NCBI RefSeq assembly: GCF_006861825.1
Contig: NZ_VDGI01000002.1
Location: forward strand, 190,716-254,715
From: Psychrobacillus vulpis
Lineage (GTDB): Bacteria > Bacillota > Bacilli > Bacillales_A > Planococcaceae
Reading direction: 5' to 3'
DNA length: 64,000 nucleotides
Shown piece by piece: positions 17,431-25,725 of the stretch. A program made the position numbers and the translations under genes. The notes under the pieces were generated by a model. That model was given only the letters and a program-made list of their open reading frames with translations. It was not told the DNA's origin and ran no database searches. Each line of letters opens with the position of its first letter. Within the stretch, counting starts at the first letter, position 1.

Positions 17431-18858
17431 ATGAAAAAGGTGATGTTATGTTTAATATTAGTTATAGTAACTATTCTTCCTTTATCGGTTAATGCTGTTC
17501 GCAACGATCAGACAATACTAATAGAAGAGTATATGGAAAAGGCAATCCAAGAATATCAAATTCCTGGAGTTTCGTTAGCAATTATTAAAGATGGGGAAAT
17601 AATGTTCCAAGAGAACTGGGGAATTCAAAGTGACGGTTCACGAGTAACTACAGATACATTGTTTACATTAGGTTCTGTTAGTAAACCTTTGACTAGTCTA
17701 GCTATTATGAGATTGGTAGAGCAGGGTGAGATAGAGCTTGATCATTCAATCGATACTTACTTACCAACTTTTACGTATCATAAGAATGACTACAAAAATG
17801 ATATAACAATACGGGATTTATTAGCCCACACAAGTGGAATCAGCTCTTTTGAAGGCTTGAAAATTTCTGAGCTTAAACTAAGAGGAGAGGATTCTATAAA
17901 CGAAGCAGTAGAAAAACTGAATAACGTAAAGCTTAATCATGAACCAGGTGAAGTCCATCAGTATAGTCCTGCCAACTATTTACTTTTGGCTTCTATAATT
18001 GAACATATAACAAATAAAACTTTTTCAGAATATATGGAATCAGAGATTTTTTCAACCTTGGATATGAACAACACTGTCTCCAATTATGAAGCTGCTCTTG
18101 ATTTAGAATATCAGCCCGGATTTCAATCTTGGTTTGGGAGGCCAATAAAAAGTGAGAACTTCTTCGATGATAGTGGAGTTCCATATGGGTATATAGCTTC
18201 CACTTCCAATGACATGTTGAAATACATAGATTTCTTGTTAGAAGGTGGAGAATTATTAACAGATCAATATTTTGAGTTATATACATCTCCACAAGTATGG
18301 AGGAAGGAAGATATGTATTATGGATTAGGATGGAGGATTTCTACAAAGAAAAATGATGAGTTCTTCTTCCATGGGGGAGAAACGCCGGATTCACGCGCTG
18401 AACTTTTTATAAATCGTCAAAAAAATTATGGATTCATATTACTTACTAATAAAAACAATTTTTCCGAAGTCTTGCATACATTTTATATAAGGGAAGGTAT
18501 TAAAACAATTTTAGAGGATAATAGGATGCCTGATATTCCTAAGTCAAACTATCAAATGCAATGGATAACACTGATTGTGACTTGTGCGCTGGCAATACTA
18601 ATTTTGTTTAATTTATTTCGTTTGAAACGTAAAGTCATTATTCATGTGAAGTATTGGAATATGGTTGCAGTATTATCAGTAATTTTATCAATCTCTTTAA
18701 TCCCTATATTAACTTATTTATTTGATGCGCCTTGGCGTACTATTTATTCATTTGCACCGGATACAGCCATATTTATAAGAATTTTAGTAGGAATTTTAGC
18801 CTTCTATGGTATTACATCGCTAATCATTATTAACGTTAAAAGGAGGAAAAGAGTTTAA
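17431..18858 (+). CDS. membrane-anchored beta-lactamase-fold serine hydrolase
   Basis: A 475-residue member of the class C beta-lactamase/penicillin-binding-protein-like family. A signal sequence (about 1-22) exports it. The active-site SxxK is in LGSVSKPLTSL (about residue 85), the YxN in YSPANYLLL (about 178), and the KTG position reads HGG in FFHGGETPDS (about 315). Three hydrophobic helices fill residues about 370-470 (MQWITLIVTCALAILILF and two more), so the catalytic domain faces outside with a C-terminal membrane anchor. Relatives act on peptidoglycan-type or other D-amino-acid peptides or are esterases; which applies here is unknown. It is likely under control of the TetR protein just upstream. 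Resistance to beta-lactams is not implied. Confidence 0.85.
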   Translation: MKKVMLCLILVIVTILPLSVNAVRNDQTILIEEYMEKAIQEYQIPGVSLAIIKDGEIMFQENWGIQSDGSRVTTDTLFTLGSVSKPLTSLAIMRLVEQGEIELDHSIDTYLPTFTYHKNDYKNDITIRDLLAHTSGISSFEGLKISELKLRGEDSINEAVEKLNNVKLNHEPGEVHQYSPANYLLLASIIEHITNKTFSEYMESEIFSTLDMNNTVSNYEAALDLEYQPGFQSWFGRPIKSENFFDDSGVPYGYIASTSNDMLKYIDFLLEGGELLTDQYFELYTSPQVWRKEDMYYGLGWRISTKKNDEFFFHGGETPDSRAELFINRQKNYGFILLTNKNNFSEVLHTFYIREGIKTILEDNRMPDIPKSNYQMQWITLIVTCALAILILFNLFRLKRKVIIHVKYWNMVAVLSVILSISLIPILTYLFDAPWRTIYSFAPDTAIFIRILVGILAFYGITSLIIINVKRRKRV

Positions 18859-19249
18859 ATTCTGTTGAATTGAAGAGATTTAATTTAACCCCCGTTAAAA
18901 ACAAAAAAAGGGGAATGAGTATATGTATATGAACAAAGTAAAGCAATTAATAGGTGATGAACATGGCTGAATTACTAATCGTCTTCGTCGAAGATTTCTA
19001 TAAAAATCCAAGCGGCTATTAATTTTGCTCATAATTAGCAACAAAAAGGTCGTGTTGAGTGGAAATATATTAAAGAGGGGGTAGAGCTACAGTCAAGTCG
19101 TAACATTCAAAATACAGTACAAGGAAATTTTCGAGTATTGAGTTACAGAAAAATGCCTTACTTGTTGGAGGATTTATTACTATTAACAGCGAAGTTGAAT
19201 GAATGCATTATAATGGATTTACATAAGTTCAGGTAAGGGGGAGAGGGGA
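18859..19249. pseudogene. 391-base spacer with probable gene remnant
   Basis: No intact gene is present. From about 19040 to 19236 one frame reads an unbroken protein-like stretch containing GRVEWKYIKEGVELQSS and VLSYRKMPYLLEDLLLL, ending at TAA, but without a start codon and ribosome site that fit. Upstream fragments after GGTGATGAACATG are interrupted by stops. This looks like the tail of a decayed gene; I cannot name its family. No insertion sequence is visible. Confidence 0.35.
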
Positions 19250-20401
19250 ATGGGTGGACCATTAGAAGGGATTAGAGTTCTCGATTTGACTTCGGTTGTG
19301 ATGGGGCCATACTGTACACTCATGTTAGGGGATATGGGGGCAGATGTCATCAAAATAGAAAATCTTTCGGGAGATATAACTAGATATCTTGGGCCATCCA
19401 AACATGAAGGGATGGGTAGTCTCTTTCTTCATTTAAACCGAAACAAGCGAAGCGTTTCACTAAATCTAAAAAGTGTTGAGGGTCGAGAAATTCTACTAGA
19501 ACTAGTAAGAGAGGTGGACGTTTTCGTTCATTCCATGCGTCCCCAATCGATAGAGAGATTAGGGTTGTCTTACCAGGATTTAAAGGAATTGAACAATCGA
19601 CTCATCTATTGTGGTATGTATGGCTTCAGCAAAGAAGGACCTTATGGAGATAAACCGGCATATGACGATATAATCCAAGGTGCATCTGGGATCGCTGCGG
19701 CTCAAGGTGAAATCACTGGTGCCCCCCAATACTTGGCAACTGTTTTAGCCGATAAAACAGCAGGGGTGGTAGGACTTAGCTCTATACTAGCTGCTTTATA
19801 TCATCGAGAATCGAGCGGAGAAGGTCAAGAAATCGAAGTCCCCATGTTTGAGACAATGGTTTCATATTCAATGATTGAGCATATGTATGGTAAAACATTT
19901 TCACCACCAGTTGGACCTTCATACTATTCCAGGGTCACTTCACCGTTTCGGAAACCATACAAAACAAAAGATGGGTATATTGGTGTGATGATTTATAATG
20001 ATAAACAATGGAAATCTTTTTTCAAGATTTCAGGACGAACTGATTTGCAGAATGACGAGCGTTTCAGTAACATAACAGAACGTACTAAACATATTGATTT
20101 TGTATATGGAACAATCGAAGAAATTATGGCTACGAAAGATACAAGTGAGTGGCTTGAAATTCTTGAAAAAGCAGATATACCTTGTACGAAGATTAACACA
20201 CCAGATACGTTATTTGAAGACCCGCATCTACTTGCAACTGAATTCTTTAGGAGTACTCTTCATCCAACTGAAGGGGAGATTTGGGAAATGAAGTTTCCGG
20301 TTAATTTTTCAGAAACACCAACTTCCACACAAAGACATGCCCCAAACCTTGGGGAGCATAATGAGGAAATCATGAAGGAAATAGGAAGGACTATAATATA
20401 G
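19250..20401 (+). CDS. CaiB/BaiF-family (class III) CoA transferase
   Basis: A 383-residue class III CoA transferase, which moves CoA between carboxylic acids through an aspartyl-CoA intermediate. The N-terminal block LEGIRVLDLTSVVMGPYCTL with GADVIKIE is the family start. The catalytic Asp should be in PAYDDIIQGASG (about residues 138-149). RNKRSVSLNLKS and the C-terminal APNLGEHNEEI complete the pattern. Length is typical. GGGGGAGAGGGG precedes the ATG. Substrates may be carnitine-, formate/oxalate- or acyl-type acids; nothing decides this. It is transcribed alone, followed by a strong terminator, though the acyl-CoA module at 30-35 kb could share substrates. Confidence 0.9.
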   Translation: MGGPLEGIRVLDLTSVVMGPYCTLMLGDMGADVIKIENLSGDITRYLGPSKHEGMGSLFLHLNRNKRSVSLNLKSVEGREILLELVREVDVFVHSMRPQSIERLGLSYQDLKELNNRLIYCGMYGFSKEGPYGDKPAYDDIIQGASGIAAAQGEITGAPQYLATVLADKTAGVVGLSSILAALYHRESSGEGQEIEVPMFETMVSYSMIEHMYGKTFSPPVGPSYYSRVTSPFRKPYKTKDGYIGVMIYNDKQWKSFFKISGRTDLQNDERFSNITERTKHIDFVYGTIEEIMATKDTSEWLEILEKADIPCTKINTPDTLFEDPHLLATEFFRSTLHPTEGEIWEMKFPVNFSETPTSTQRHAPNLGEHNEEIMKEIGRTII

Positions 20402-20463
20402 AAGGAATAGTAAGTTGAGTTCTTCTTTACTATGAGTGAAAGCAATTTACAAAAAACAAATCA

Positions 20464-20506
20464 AAATCCAGCCCTCTCCAATGGAGAAAGGCTGGATTTC
20501 TTTTTT
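20464..20506 (+). terminator. intrinsic terminator of the CoA transferase gene
   Basis: AAATCCAGCC (20464-20473) pairs with GGCTGGATTT (20490-20499), then CTTTTTT. Confidence 0.9.
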
Positions 20507-20516
20507 ATTACAAAAA

Positions 20517-20565
20517 TGTTACTGGTGCCTGGCACCAGTAACAATCAGTAACAATCAGTAACAAT
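20517..20565. repeat. dispersed palindrome, copy 2, with tandem 10-mer tail
   Basis: TGTTACTGGTGCC-T-GGCACCAGTAACA (20517-20543) is a perfect 27-nt palindrome. Its right arm is extended by three tandem copies of the decamer CAGTAACAAT (20536-20545, 20546-20555, 20556-20565), the first overlapping the arm. Confidence 0.9.
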
Positions 20566-20662
20566 AAAAAAATAATATTGGGTGATTGAAATTGGTTATA
20601 TATGTCTATGCTTTTTTGGAGAAGAGACTTTAAAGATCATTCATTTTAAGGAGACTATGAGT

Positions 20663-21406
20663 ATGTCAGAAGAAAAGAAAAACATTACAAGAAGAGACTT
20701 TTTAAAAACGTCGGGTGTTGCTGCTGGTGCTTTAATCGGCGGTGGATTAATTGGTGGTCTAGTTGGATATAACGTCAATAATAATGCAAATGTACCGGGT
20801 AAAGTAATGCCTAGTGAACATGCAACTATGGTGCCACAGGCTATGCAGTTTTTCCAAAACAGTCGTGATTTTCAGGTGCTCTCCAATGCTACGGAGCGAA
20901 TTTTTCCAAAAGATGATTTAGGACCAGGGGCAATTGATCTTGGGGTTCCTTATTTCATTGATCATCAATTAGCTGGTCAATATGGTAGTAATTCAAGAGA
21001 GTACATGCATGGTCCATTTGCAGTAGGTGCTCCTACACAAGGTTATCAAAGTCGTTTAACAAGGGCTGATATTTTTAAACAAGGAATAATCAAATTGGAG
21101 GAAGAGGCACAGAAAAGGTTCAATAGTGGTTTTTCAAGTCTTGAAGGGAAGCAAATGGATGAAATATTAACAGCTTTTCAAAAAGACGAAGTAAAAATGG
21201 CAGGAACTACATCCGCATTTTTCTTCCGGTTGCTTCGAACTGCAACATTAGAAGGAGCATATTCTGACCCAATGTATAACGGGAACAAGAATATGGATGG
21301 TTGGAGAATGAAAGGATTTCCAGGACATCAAATGGCCTATATCAATGTAATTGAAAGTGAGAAATTTCAAAAAATCGAGCCAATGCCACTTGGCGAAATG
21401 AGGTAA
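20663..21406 (+). CDS. Tat-exported gluconate-2-dehydrogenase subunit-3-like protein
   Basis: About 247 residues from the ATG at 20663 (AAGGAG 9 nt upstream; an ATG six bases earlier is too close). The N-terminus has a twin-arginine signal, ITRRDFLKTSG, followed by a glycine/alanine-rich hydrophobic stretch (about residues 18-40), so it is exported folded by the Tat system. The mature part resembles the small (gamma) subunit of membrane-bound sugar/gluconate dehydrogenases, which pairs with a GMC flavoprotein and lets it ride through Tat without its own signal. The flavoprotein gene follows after 18 bases and tatA/tatC after that, so the exporter and its cargo form one operon. Confidence 0.88.
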   Translation: MSEEKKNITRRDFLKTSGVAAGALIGGGLIGGLVGYNVNNNANVPGKVMPSEHATMVPQAMQFFQNSRDFQVLSNATERIFPKDDLGPGAIDLGVPYFIDHQLAGQYGSNSREYMHGPFAVGAPTQGYQSRLTRADIFKQGIIKLEEEAQKRFNSGFSSLEGKQMDEILTAFQKDEVKMAGTTSAFFFRLLRTATLEGAYSDPMYNGNKNMDGWRMKGFPGHQMAYINVIESEKFQKIEPMPLGEMR

Positions 21407-21424
21407 GGGGAAGGGGTATTACAA

Positions 21425-23137
21425 ATGGCTACTACATTACCAAAGGTTGATGTTGTTACAGTAGGTTTAGGATGGACAGGCGGTATTGTCGCCGCAGAAT
21501 GCTCAAAGGCAGAATTAAAAGTTGTTGGTTTAGAAAGAGGAGAAAAACGGGGTACAGAAGATTATTTAAAAATACATGATGAATATCGTTATGCTGTTCG
21601 ATATGAATTAATGCAAAACTTATCTAAAGAGACAATTACCATTCGAAATCACCGCAAAATGCCAGCACTACCAATGCGTCAATTAGGGTCTTTCCTGCTA
21701 GGAGAAGGACTAGGAGGTTCTGGGACACACTGGAATGGGCATTGTTGGAGATTTTTACCTTATGACTTTCAAATCAAAACAATGACGGATGAAAAATATG
21801 GTCCGAATAAATTATCTAAAGATTATTTACTACAAGATTGGGGAGTTACCTACGACGAACTAGAACCTTACTTTTATAAATATGAACAAATGATGGGGGT
21901 TTCTGGTGATGATATCAATCCATTTTGGGGAAAACGAGCACAACCATTTCCAACTCCACCGATGAAAAAAACACCTATACTAAGTAAGTTTGAAGGTGCT
22001 ACAAAAAAATTAGGTTACACTCCATTTATGCTACCATCTGCAAATCTATCGGAACCGTATACAAATCCAGATGGCGAAGCGATAAATGCCTGTCAATATT
22101 GTGGTTTCTGTGAGCGTTTTGGTTGTGAATATGGCGCAAAAACTGCACCGGAAATTACAGTTATACCAACTGCTACAAAGACAGGGAATTTTGAAATGAG
22201 GTTCCGTGCAAATGTTGTGGAAGTATTAAAGAGTGGTAATAAAGTAACCGGTGTAAGATATTTAGATACGCTTTCTGGGGAAGAATTTATTCAACCAGCA
22301 GAAATAGTTGTTCTAACAAGTTACGTTATGAACAATGCAAAACTTTTAATGGTATCTAATATTGGAGAACAATATAACCCTGATACAGGGAAAGGAACAC
22401 TTGGGAAAAACTATTGCTACCAAATACTCCCTGGTGCTACTGGTTATTTTGAAGAACAAATGAATACATTTATGGGTGCAGGAGCACTTGGGATGACTAT
22501 TGATGACTTTAACGGAGATAACTTCGATCATAGTGATTTAGATTTTATTCATGGTGGTAGTATATCACTTACACAAACAGGATCAAGACCTATTGAAACG
22601 AATCCAATTCAACGAGATACCCCTACATGGGGAGCAGAATTTAAGAAAAACTCTATATACAATTATACGCGTACTTTGGGAATAGGAACACAAGGTGCAT
22701 CGATGCCGCATAAGGAGAACTTCCTTTCATTGGATAGTAAGTACAAGGATGCTTATGGGATACCTCTTCTTCAAATGACGTACAATTTTACGGACCAAGA
22801 CCGAGCATTGCATAAGTATATCACGGAGATATCCGCAAACATTATGAAGGAAATGGGTGCTAAAACGGTTGAAAGCCGCACACCTATTACGGACTATGAT
22901 ATTGTAGGCTATCAAACGACTCATAATACAGGTGGAACAATTATGGGAGGCAGTCCAGATAACAGTGTCGTGAATAATTATTTGCAACATTGGGATGCAG
23001 AGAACTTATTTGTCATTGGAGCAGGAAACTTTGCTCATAACGGTGGATATAATCCGACTGGAACTGTAGCCGCTTTAGCTTATCGAAGTGTGGAAGGCAT
23101 TATTAAATATAGTAAATCAGGCGGTTCACTCGTTTAA
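21425..23137 (+). CDS. GMC-family FAD-dependent oxidoreductase (large subunit)
   Basis: A 570-residue flavoprotein of the gluconate-2-dehydrogenase/sorbose-dehydrogenase branch. The FAD-binding Rossmann motif is VGLGWTGGIVAAE (about 12-24) with VVGLERGE following. A cysteine-rich stretch CQYCGFCERFGC (about residues 222-233) could hold an iron-sulfur cluster, as described for related FAD-glucose dehydrogenases. The C-terminal GMC signature with active-site residues is HNTGGTIMGG and GAGNFAHNGGYNPTGTVAAL (about 500-550). It has no signal peptide and probably leaves the cell in complex with the twin-arginine small subunit encoded just before it. No cytochrome c subunit is encoded nearby, so the electron acceptor is unclear. 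The substrate is probably a sugar or polyol, by family. Confidence 0.9.
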   Translation: MATTLPKVDVVTVGLGWTGGIVAAECSKAELKVVGLERGEKRGTEDYLKIHDEYRYAVRYELMQNLSKETITIRNHRKMPALPMRQLGSFLLGEGLGGSGTHWNGHCWRFLPYDFQIKTMTDEKYGPNKLSKDYLLQDWGVTYDELEPYFYKYEQMMGVSGDDINPFWGKRAQPFPTPPMKKTPILSKFEGATKKLGYTPFMLPSANLSEPYTNPDGEAINACQYCGFCERFGCEYGAKTAPEITVIPTATKTGNFEMRFRANVVEVLKSGNKVTGVRYLDTLSGEEFIQPAEIVVLTSYVMNNAKLLMVSNIGEQYNPDTGKGTLGKNYCYQILPGATGYFEEQMNTFMGAGALGMTIDDFNGDNFDHSDLDFIHGGSISLTQTGSRPIETNPIQRDTPTWGAEFKKNSIYNYTRTLGIGTQGASMPHKENFLSLDSKYKDAYGIPLLQMTYNFTDQDRALHKYITEISANIMKEMGAKTVESRTPITDYDIVGYQTTHNTGGTIMGGSPDNSVVNNYLQHWDAENLFVIGAGNFAHNGGYNPTGTVAALAYRSVEGIIKYSKSGGSLV

Positions 23138-23149
23138 GGAGGAAGTAAG

Positions 23150-23350
23150 ATGGGCGGGTTCGGAAGTATTGGTGTACCTGGATTAATCGTCATTCTAGTA
23201 ATTGTTCTGATTTTATTCGGTCCAAAAAAGTTACCAGAGATAGGATCGGCAGTTGGAAAAACTTTTTCTGAATTTAAAAAATCAACAAAAGAGCTTATAG
23301 ATGAAGAGGTACCTGTACAAAAAGAAGAGAAAAAAACGGATTCTCTATAG
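23150..23350 (+). CDS. tatA: Sec-independent translocase TatA
   Basis: A 66-residue TatA/E-type protein: one N-terminal membrane helix (about 8-22), the conserved [10 protein letters not shown] hinge, an amphipathic helix ([15 protein letters not shown]) and a charged tail. TatA multimers form the passage for folded proteins. AAGGAGG lies 7 nt upstream of the ATG, and the gene follows the GMC gene by 12 bases, so it is co-transcribed with its presumed cargo, as in phoD-tatAd-tatCd of Bacillus subtilis. Confidence 0.95.
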   Translation: MGGFGSIGVPGLIVILVIVLILFGPKKLPEIGSAVGKTFSEFKKSTKELIDEEVPVQKEEKKTDSL

Positions 23351-23362
23351 AAGGTGTAAGTA

Positions 23363-24121
23363 ATGGATCCATATGGAAATCATGCTGTAAACATGAATAC
23401 AGATGATACTGCTGATTTAAAAGACGAAGGAACACTAGTCGAACATTTAACAGATCTTCGTAAACAGTTGATAAAAAGTGCATTTGTATTTTTATTCTTT
23501 TTCATTGTCGTTTTTTCTAGTATAAATGTATGGTTTCCATACGTAACAAGAGGAAATGAATTAATTGTCCTTGGGCCACTTGAAGTCGTAAAATTATATA
23601 TGTCTATTTCAAGTACTATCTCATTAGGCTTAGCTTTACCCTTTTTATTTCATTTTATGTGGCAATTTATAAAACCCGGGTTAAATACTAGAGAGAGTCG
23701 ATTTATCGGATATTATTCTCCACTCATGCTTGTCCTTTTTATAATAGGTATTGCTTTTGGTTATTATGTTGTAAATCCCTTGAGTTATCAATTTCTTATT
23801 AATATTGGTGAAGTAAATTTTGATGTAATGGTGTCTGCAGGGGAGTATATTCATTTCTTAATTGTAACGACAGTACCGTTAGGATTACTTTTTGAATTAC
23901 CTATTATTGCAATGTTTTTATCCGCAATTGGGATTTTAACTTCCGAAAAGATGAAGAATGTTCGTAAATGGTCCTATGTTATTTTAGGGGTGTTATCGGC
24001 ACTGATGACACCACCTGATTTTGTTAGTCAGTTACTAGTATTAATTCCAATGATACTTTTATATGAAATCAGCATTCTTATTGTCATTAAACTTGAAAAA
24101 AAACAACTACTGACCGAATAA
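23363..24121 (+). CDS. tatC: Sec-independent translocase TatC
   Basis: A 252-residue TatC. The family start LVEHLTDLRKQLIKS (about residues 27-41) precedes six membrane helices; the FxF-type loop LPFLFHFMWQFIKPGL and NPLSYQFLINI are conserved points. TatC recognises the twin-arginine signal. It begins 12 bases after tatA and ends the operon before a terminator. Gram-positive bacteria often run a minimal TatA-TatC pair without TatB, which fits here. The N-terminal 25 residues are polar and longer than usual. Confidence 0.95.
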   Translation: MDPYGNHAVNMNTDDTADLKDEGTLVEHLTDLRKQLIKSAFVFLFFFIVVFSSINVWFPYVTRGNELIVLGPLEVVKLYMSISSTISLGLALPFLFHFMWQFIKPGLNTRESRFIGYYSPLMLVLFIIGIAFGYYVVNPLSYQFLINIGEVNFDVMVSAGEYIHFLIVTTVPLGLLFELPIIAMFLSAIGILTSEKMKNVRKWSYVILGVLSALMTPPDFVSQLLVLIPMILLYEISILIVIKLEKKQLLTE

Positions 24122-24144
24122 AAATTGATAATTTACAAAAGATA

Positions 24145-24186
24145 AAATGTTATTCCGCGGAGAAATCCACAGGGAATAGCATTTTT
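24145..24186 (+). terminator. terminator of the GMC-Tat operon
   Basis: AAATGTTATTCC pairs with GGAATAGCATTT with one G-T pair, followed by Ts. Confidence 0.8.
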
Positions 24187-24327
24187 CATCTTCTATACTG
24201 ACTATAAATGACAAGTAATAATATGATTCGACAATATCCGAGAGTGAAAAATTGATTTGTTAGGGATATTTTGCTATTCTTTAAAGCGTGAGCAATTAAT
24301 ATAAATGAATATTTTGGAGGGTTTTAC

Positions 24328-24870
24328 ATGGCAGAACGTATGGTAGGTAAACAAGCACCAAGATTTACAATGGATGCTGTATTAGCGGACAAGTCTTTCG
24401 GTAAAGTAAGCTTAGAGGAAAACATGAAACAAGATAAATGGACAGTATTATTCTTTTATCCAATGGATTTTACTTTTGTATGTCCAACTGAAATCACAGC
24501 GATGTCTGATCGCTATGATGAATTCGAAGATTTAGATGCAGAGGTAATTGGAGTTTCTACGGATACTATTCACACACATTTAGCTTGGATCAACACAGCT
24601 CGCCAAGATAATGGCTTAGGTGAGTTAAAATATCCATTAGCTGCAGACACAAATCACGAAGTTTCACGTGAATATGGTGTGTTAATTGAAGAAGAAGGTA
24701 TTGCTTTACGCGGTCTATACATCATTAATCCAGAAGGTGAAATGCAATACCAAACAGTATTCCATAACAACATCGGTCGGGACGTAGATGAAACACTTCG
24801 TGTACTTCAAGCACTTCAAACTGGTGGTCTTTGCCCAGCAAACTGGCGTCCAGGTCAAAAAACACTTTAA
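24328..24870 (+). CDS. 2-Cys peroxiredoxin (AhpC/Prx1 type)
   Basis: A 180-residue typical 2-Cys peroxiredoxin that reduces hydrogen peroxide and alkyl hydroperoxides in the cytoplasm. The peroxidatic cysteine is in FYPMDFTFVCPTE (about residue 52) and the resolving cysteine in GGLCPANW (about 170). TDTIHTHLAWI and the conserved Arg region are present. GGAGG lies 8 nt upstream of the ATG. No ahpF-type reductase is adjacent; a thioredoxin-like protein is encoded next, which could be the reductant by inference. A long AT-rich leader precedes it, without a convincing PerR box. Confidence 0.92.
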   Translation: MAERMVGKQAPRFTMDAVLADKSFGKVSLEENMKQDKWTVLFFYPMDFTFVCPTEITAMSDRYDEFEDLDAEVIGVSTDTIHTHLAWINTARQDNGLGELKYPLAADTNHEVSREYGVLIEEEGIALRGLYIINPEGEMQYQTVFHNNIGRDVDETLRVLQALQTGGLCPANWRPGQKTL

Positions 24871-24950
24871 TTTTATTCAGTAAGCGTTTGGACGCACCAT
24901 TGAATAAAATTAAAGCCTACGGCGATTGTTTGCGCAAGAGCAATTACGCC
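24868..24950. other. structured intergenic element after the peroxiredoxin gene
   Basis: A perfect 12-bp stem (TAATTTTATTCA 24868-24879 with TGAATAAAATTA 24901-24912) encloses a small GCGT-TTGG-ACGC hairpin. Directly after it, GGCGATTGT and GCAATTACGCC (about 24921-24950) flank the palindrome TTGCGCAA. The first stem has no T-run. The role is unknown; it could stabilise the mRNA or be a lineage-specific repeat. Confidence 0.55.
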
Positions 24951-24979
24951 AAGGCGAATTTGATTTGAATTGATAAATT

Positions 24980-25017
24980 GTTCTCCATGTTACGAACAGG
25001 TGCATGGAGAACTTTTT
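24980..25017 (+). terminator. intrinsic terminator or attenuator ahead of the thioredoxin-like gene
   Basis: GTTCTCCATG (24980-24989) and CATGGAGAAC (25003-25012) form a perfect 10-bp stem followed by TTTTT. It lies only about 10 bases before the next ribosome site. Confidence 0.88.
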
Positions 25018-25042
25018 ACATATGTAAAAGGAGGAACTTCAA

Positions 25043-25504
25043 ATGAAATTACGTACACCAATGCCTGAATTGACGGGTGCTACAGCATGGTTGAATGGAG
25101 AAGTCTCCACAAGCCAATTAGTCGGCGAAAAACCGACATTGGTTCATTTCTGGTCAATTAGCTGTGGTTTATGTAAAGAAGCAATGCCAAATGTTAACGA
25201 ATTTCGTGAGCAATATAAAGAGGAGCTAAACGTTGTGGCAGTTCATATGCCACGCTCCGAAAAAGACGTAGACCTTGAAGAAATTAAAAAAGTTGCTGCA
25301 GAACACGATATTACTCAACCAATTTTTGTAGATAGCGATATGAAGCTTACTGATGTATATGAAAATCAATACGTACCAGCTTATTACGTATTCGATAAAG
25401 ATGGACAACTTCGTCATTTCCAAGCAGGTGGAAGTGGTATGAAAATGCTAGAAAAACGCGTTAACCGTGTGCTAGATGAAATGCGTAACGCAGATGCTGA
25501 ATAA
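25043..25504 (+). CDS. thioredoxin-like (TlpA/redoxin) protein
   Basis: A 153-residue thioredoxin-fold protein with the redox motif SCGLCKEA (CxxC at about residues 41-44) in LVHFWSISCGLC. The cis-proline region is QYVPAYYVFDKDG (about 112-124). No signal peptide or membrane anchor is seen, so it acts in the cytoplasm, unlike most TlpA/ResA proteins. Its location next to the peroxiredoxin suggests thiol redox work, possibly reducing it. AAAGGAGG precedes the ATG at the right distance. A terminator stands just upstream, so it either has a promoter overlapping that element or depends on read-through. Confidence 0.85.
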   Translation: MKLRTPMPELTGATAWLNGEVSTSQLVGEKPTLVHFWSISCGLCKEAMPNVNEFREQYKEELNVVAVHMPRSEKDVDLEEIKKVAAEHDITQPIFVDSDMKLTDVYENQYVPAYYVFDKDGQLRHFQAGGSGMKMLEKRVNRVLDEMRNADAE

Positions 25505-25515
25505 ATAAAAGCAAT

Positions 25516-25563
25516 GCCAAGAACAGTGGATCAAATAGTCCATATAGTTCTTGGCTTTTTTTA
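25516..25563 (+). terminator. intrinsic terminator of the thioredoxin-like gene
   Basis: GCCAAGAAC (25516-25524) pairs with GTTCTTGGC (25547-25555), with an inner TGGA/TCCA pair, then seven or more Ts. Confidence 0.88.
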
Positions 25564-25618
25564 ATGGCAAAAAAGAGCACTCTTGCACTTTGTAAAGTAG
25601 TAGTAATTATTACAGAGG

Positions 25619-25645
25619 TGTTACTGGTGCCAGGCACCAGTAACA
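25619..25645. repeat. dispersed palindrome, copy 3
   Basis: Perfect 27-nt form TGTTACTGGTGCC-A-GGCACCAGTAACA. Confidence 0.9.
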
Positions 25646-25725
25646 ATTTTGAAACAGTAGGAAGCAAATTATTAAAAGGCCAAAGTCGATTATGATAGAA
25701 TATTTAAAAAGATAGGAGACTGATT

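Noticed and set aside
17431-18858. Beta-lactam resistance gene
   Set aside because: The fold is shared with many esterases and peptidases, and the KTG position is HGG; resistance cannot be claimed.
20536-20565. Possible short CRISPR-like array
   Set aside because: The three copies are contiguous decamers without spacers, derived from the palindrome arm.
24270-24327. PerR box before the peroxiredoxin gene
   Set aside because: The AT-rich sequence has no good match to the 15-bp inverted repeat; calling it would be guesswork.
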